Assembly: GCA_007130265.1 (NCBI GenBank)
Contig: SLST01000391.1
Span: 1-13,987, forward strand
Length of the DNA: 13,987 nucleotides
Direction of reading: 5' to 3'
Source of the DNA: Spirochaetales bacterium
GTDB lineage: Bacteria > Spirochaetota > Spirochaetia > DSM-27196 > SLST01
Position 1 is the first letter of the stretch; the number at the start of each line of letters is the position of its first letter. Under the pieces are notes generated by a model that was not told the DNA's origin, ran no database searches, and saw only the letters and a list, made by a program, of their open reading frames with translations. The position numbers and the translations under genes were made by a program. Shown here piece by piece: positions 13,389 to 13,987 of this stretch.

Positions 13389-13987
13389 TCAGTCCGCGAT
13401 CCCGTCGCGGAGGTGCTTCCCGGTAAGGGTGAGAAACACGTCTTCCAGCGTCGGTTCCTCGGTTCGAACGGACCGTATTCCGCCTGCCTCCTGGGCCGTC
13501 CGGATGACACGGTCGAGGTTCTCCGCACCGGCCTCGGACACCACCGTCAGCCCCTTGCAGTCGCATTTCACTTCCTTCACCCCAGGTATGCGCTGCAGAT
13601 TCCTGCCCAACTCATCGGTCACGCGCTCGACGGAAACGATCACACGCTCCTCGTATCTGATGCGTTGCACCAGATCGCTCACAGTACCGTCGGCGATAAC
13701 GCGACCCTGGTCCATGATGACTACCCGAGTCGCGATCGCCGCCACCTCCTCCATATAGTGCGACGTGTAGAGAATCGTCGTTCCGGTGTCGCGCAACGCA
13801 CGCACGGATCGCAGAATGTGCGCCCGCGACTGAGCGTCGATGCCAACGGTCGGCTCATCCAAGATCAGAAAATCGGGACGATGCAACAAGGCGCACGCGA
13901 TGTTCAGGCGACGCTTCATCCCGCCCGAGTAAGTGGCGGCTCTCCGGTCTGCGTGCTCCGCAAGCCCTGCGAACTCGAGGGTCTGCA
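13389..13987 (-). CDS. ABC exporter ATP-binding protein (C-terminal part, runs off the window)
   Basis: The 198 visible residues start at the window edge, in frame from base 13985. The ABC signature ATYSGGMKRRLN, Walker B FLILDEPTVGID and H-loop TILYTSHYMEE are all present; Walker A lies beyond the window. The C-terminal extension (RYEERVIVSVERVTDELGRN through EEPTLEDVFLTLTGKHLRD) is a DUF4162 domain, as in DrrA-type drug and lipid exporters. It powers the fused permease encoded 10 bases downstream and is probably the first or an early gene of the four-gene operon with the kinase and regulator. Confidence 0.95.
   Translation of the reverse strand, partial: QTLEFAGLAEHADRRAATYSGGMKRRLNIACALLHRPDFLILDEPTVGIDAQSRAHILRSVRALRDTGTTILYTSHYMEEVAAIATRVVIMDQGRVIADGTVSDLVQRIRYEERVIVSVERVTDELGRNLQRIPGVKEVKCDCKGLTVVSEAGAENLDRVIRTAQEAGGIRSVRTEEPTLEDVFLTLTGKHLRDGIAD

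Overview
This is a GC-rich bacterial chromosome segment with strong GGAGG-type ribosome binding sites and tightly packed genes on both strands. No rRNA, tRNA, CRISPR array or complete mobile element is visible. The sequence alone does not fix the taxon. The mix of MgtE, DUF4143, HepT-like, CPBP and M50 proteins would suit a GC-rich spirochaete or a similar environmental bacterium, but this is a weak inference.

Left part (1-3300): the 3' end of an unidentified gene is followed by a relic of a magnesium channel gene (mgtE). The relic keeps the CBS domain, the plug helix and the first membrane helices, and carries an internal TAG. Next come an intact flavodoxin-family gene and, convergent to it, a translationally coupled pair: an alpha/alpha-toroid (prenyltransferase/squalene-cyclase-like) protein and an M50 site-2-protease-like membrane metallopeptidase.

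Centre-left (3300-5250): this is a damaged, rearranged stretch. The C-terminal part of a HepT-like protein (minus strand) lies head to head with a 5'-truncated DUF4143 ATPase fragment (plus strand). About 0.8 kb away on the plus strand is an orphan piece that looks like the missing N-terminal helix of the same HepT-like protein. Inverting the segment between them would rejoin the two pieces. Just beyond the right breakpoint, a multi-pass membrane protein gene has ACG where its ribosome binding site predicts ATG.

Centre (5026-7410): the minus strand carries a possible three-gene cluster of a small membrane protein, a small unknown protein and a rhomboid protease. The rhomboid reading frame runs about 207 bp antisense into the end of the plus-strand membrane protein gene. 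Divergent from this cluster is an XRE regulator overlapping a four-helix membrane protein gene, preceded by an AT-rich promoter island with dyad symmetry.

Centre-right (7500-9993): an alpha/beta-hydrolase gene has lost its catalytic middle by internal deletion. It is followed by a CPBP (Abi) intramembrane protease homologue with altered motifs, then by a second membrane-protein/regulator pair. In that pair the regulator is a PF13601-type winged helix whose start overlaps the upstream stop by one base.

Right part (9997 to the end): a compact minus-strand operon encodes an ABC-2 exporter ATPase (running off the window), a permease made of two fused ABC-2 membrane modules, a HisKA_3/DesK-type sensor kinase and a NarL/LuxR-type response regulator. 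This looks like a drug- or envelope-stress-responsive export module.

Two themes stand out. One is a cluster of decaying or rearranged genes at about 0.2-0.8, 3.3-4.6 and 7.5-7.8 kb. The other is the repeated pairing of small regulators with otherwise uncharacterised membrane proteins.
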